From assembly GCA_018432565.1 (NCBI GenBank), contig JAHDSS010000208.1:1-6173 (forward strand): a stretch of DNA of 6,173 nt, given 5' to 3'. Below the pieces are notes generated by a model, which made no database searches, was not told where the DNA came from, and saw only the letters and a list, made by a program, of their open reading frames with translations. Of the stretch, positions 4,985 to 6,173 are shown piece after piece; position 1 is the stretch's first letter; each line of letters starts with the position of its first letter. This stretch comes from Kiritimatiellia bacterium. GTDB lineage: Bacteria > Verrucomicrobiota > Kiritimatiellia > CAIQIC01 > Lenti-01. Both the position numbers and the translations under genes were made by a program.

Positions 4985-6001
4985 ATGGCCGAACGACCCC
5001 TAGCCGAAACCCTGAACCGACCGGACGAGGAGTTTGAACTCACGCTGCGGCCGGGGCGCTTTGCCGACTTTGTGGGTCAGGCGAAGATTCGCGAACGGCT
5101 GGAGCTGAGCGTGGCGGCGGCCTCGGGGCGGGGGGAGGCGATGGACCACGTGCTGCTGTGCGGCCCGCCGGGGCTGGGCAAGACCACGCTGGCCTACATT
5201 CTCGGCGCGGCCATGGGCGCCAACGTCAAGGCCACGTCCGGACCCGTGCTGGCGAAGCCCGCCGATCTCGCCGGGATGCTGACCAACCTGGAAAAGGGCG
5301 ACATTCTCTTTATTGACGAGATCCACCGCATCCAGAAAAGCGTCGAGGAATACCTGTATTCGGCGATGGAGGACTACGTCATTGACATCGTGCTCGACCA
5401 GGGCGTCAACGCCCGCAGCGTGCGGCTGAACCTGCCGCGGTTCACGCTGGTCGGGGCGACGACCCGCAGCGGCCTGCTGAGCGCGCCGATGCGCTCGCGC
5501 TTCGGGGCCGCCCACCGCCTCGACTACTATTCCCCCGCGGAGCTGGCGGAGGTTGTCATCCGTTCCGCGCGCATTTTGAACGTAGACATCTCCGCCGAGG
5601 GCGCGTCGGAAATCGCCGCGCGTTCCCGCGGCACGCCGCGCATCGCCAACAACCTGCTGCGCTGGGTCCGCGACTACGCGCAGATCCGCGCCGGCAACCG
5701 CATTGACCGCGACGTGGCCGACCGGGCGCTGGCGATGCTCGACGTGGACGGCCACGGCCTCGACGAGATGGACAAGCGCATCCTGCGCACCATTGTGGAA
5801 ACGTACGGCGGCGGGCCGGTCGGCCTCACCACCATTGCGGTATCGGTGGGCGAGGAGCCCGGCACGCTCGAAGAAGTGTACGAACCGTTTCTGATCCAGC
5901 AGGGCCTGCTGGCGCGCACGCCGCAGGGCCGCACCGCCACCGCCGCCGCCTTCCGCCTGCTGGGCCTGGCCCCGGGCGGCGAACAACCGGAGCTGATCTG
6001 A
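4985..6001 (+). CDS. ruvB: RuvB, Holliday junction branch-migration ATPase
   Basis: This 338-residue protein has the normal RuvB length (about 335-350). It is a AAA+ motor that forms hexameric rings on DNA and, with RuvA, drives branch migration of Holliday junctions before RuvC cleavage. Visible signatures are [12 protein letters not shown] (21-32), Walker [10 protein letters not shown] (60-68), Walker B LFIDEIHR (108-115), sensor 1 LVGATTRSG (155-163), the arginine finger in APMRSRFG (Arg170), sensor 2 in [18 protein letters not shown], and the C-terminal winged helix with [11 protein letters not shown]. The frame is open upstream to a GTG at 4904, but those codons overlap the tRNA and terminator, and the ATG at 4985 aligns with the family N-terminus. 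There is no Shine-Dalgarno sequence before it. ruvA and ruvC are not adjacent; the next gene begins one base after the stop. No catalytic residue appears missing. Confidence 0.98.
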   Translation: MAERPLAETLNRPDEEFELTLRPGRFADFVGQAKIRERLELSVAAASGRGEAMDHVLLCGPPGLGKTTLAYILGAAMGANVKATSGPVLAKPADLAGMLTNLEKGDILFIDEIHRIQKSVEEYLYSAMEDYVIDIVLDQGVNARSVRLNLPRFTLVGATTRSGLLSAPMRSRFGAAHRLDYYSPAELAEVVIRSARILNVDISAEGASEIAARSRGTPRIANNLLRWVRDYAQIRAGNRIDRDVADRALAMLDVDGHGLDEMDKRILRTIVETYGGGPVGLTTIAVSVGEEPGTLEEVYEPFLIQQGLLARTPQGRTATAAAFRLLGLAPGGEQPELI

Positions 6002-6002
6002 C

Positions 6003-6173
6003 ATGAACCTCCTCGTCACCGGCGCCGCCGGCTTCATCGGCTATCACGTCGCCCGGGCGCTGCTCGACCGCGGCGACACCGTCACGGGTTTCGACAACCT
6101 CAACGACTACTACGACGTGACGCTCAAGGAGGCCCGGCTCGCCCGCCTCCGCGCCCGCGACGGCTTTGCGTTC
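6003..6173 (+). CDS. NAD-dependent epimerase, probably UDP-glucuronate 4-epimerase (5' part only)
   Basis: The first 57 codons are present and the frame is open to the window edge. The N-terminus [17 protein letters not shown] contains the Rossmann glycine motif GAAGFIG (7-13) of extended short-chain dehydrogenases, and FDNLNDYYD (30-38) supplies Asp31 for NAD binding. The [15 protein letters not shown] stretch (32-46) is characteristic of UDP-glucuronate 4-epimerases, which interconvert UDP-glucuronate and UDP-galacturonate in the cytoplasm for surface polysaccharides; UDP-glucose 4-epimerase (GalE) usually differs here. Only the cofactor half can be seen, so the substrate call is moderate. 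The ATG follows the ruvB stop by one base, and GGAG lies 10 bases upstream inside ruvB, so the two genes are probably co-transcribed. Confidence 0.85.
   Translation, partial: MNLLVTGAAGFIGYHVARALLDRGDTVTGFDNLNDYYDVTLKEARLARLRARDGFAF

Noticed and set aside
5000..6037. A 345-codon minus-strand open frame opposite ruvB
   Set aside because: It is an antisense shadow of a clearly conserved gene and its product has no recognisable domain.

Overview
This is a GC-rich chromosomal window from a bacterium with a Gram-negative-type envelope. That is inferred from polyprenyl-phosphate sugar transfer, a heptose-phosphatase-like enzyme and small proteins with signal peptides. Compact operons, high GC and the style of the intergenic repeats would fit the PVC group (for example Verrucomicrobiota or Kiritimatiellota). 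That placement is a weak impression from memory, not shown by the sequence.

Positions 1-2922 (minus strand) hold a tight four-gene block with gaps of only 3-5 bases. In transcription order it has a small secreted protein of unknown function, a STAS-domain protein (anti-sigma-factor-antagonist type), a polyprenyl-phosphate sugar-1-phosphate transferase that starts a cell-surface polysaccharide, and a HAD-IIIA phosphatase resembling the heptose bisphosphate phosphatase GmhB, cut off by the window edge. A good candidate promoter lies just upstream (2948-2977). The block looks like part of a surface polysaccharide locus with a built-in regulatory (STAS) protein.

Positions 2941-3371 contain no convincing gene. 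They hold the promoter and a composite of nested inverted and tandem repeats (about 3004-3342) that resembles a small non-autonomous palindromic element.

Positions 3372-4656 (minus strand) hold a two-gene unit: a short secreted coiled-coil protein followed by a zinc-finger-less DnaJ (CbpA-like). It has a promoter whose spacer contains a perfect palindrome. The divergent intergenic region 4657-4846 carries that promoter and, facing the other way, the promoter of a tRNA gene.

Positions 4796-6173 (plus strand) hold tRNA-Leu(CAG) with its own promoter and a strong intrinsic terminator. Next come ruvB (Holliday junction branch-migration ATPase) and, one base later, the start of a UDP-glucuronate 4-epimerase-like gene that runs off the window. 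ruvB begins 12 bases after the terminator T-tract with no visible Shine-Dalgarno sequence, so how it is transcribed and translated is an open question.

Most of the window is ordinary. I did not find a clearly new system. The items most worth checking are the nested repeat element, the STAS/sugar-transferase coupling, the ruvB start arrangement and the coiled-coil/DnaJ pair.
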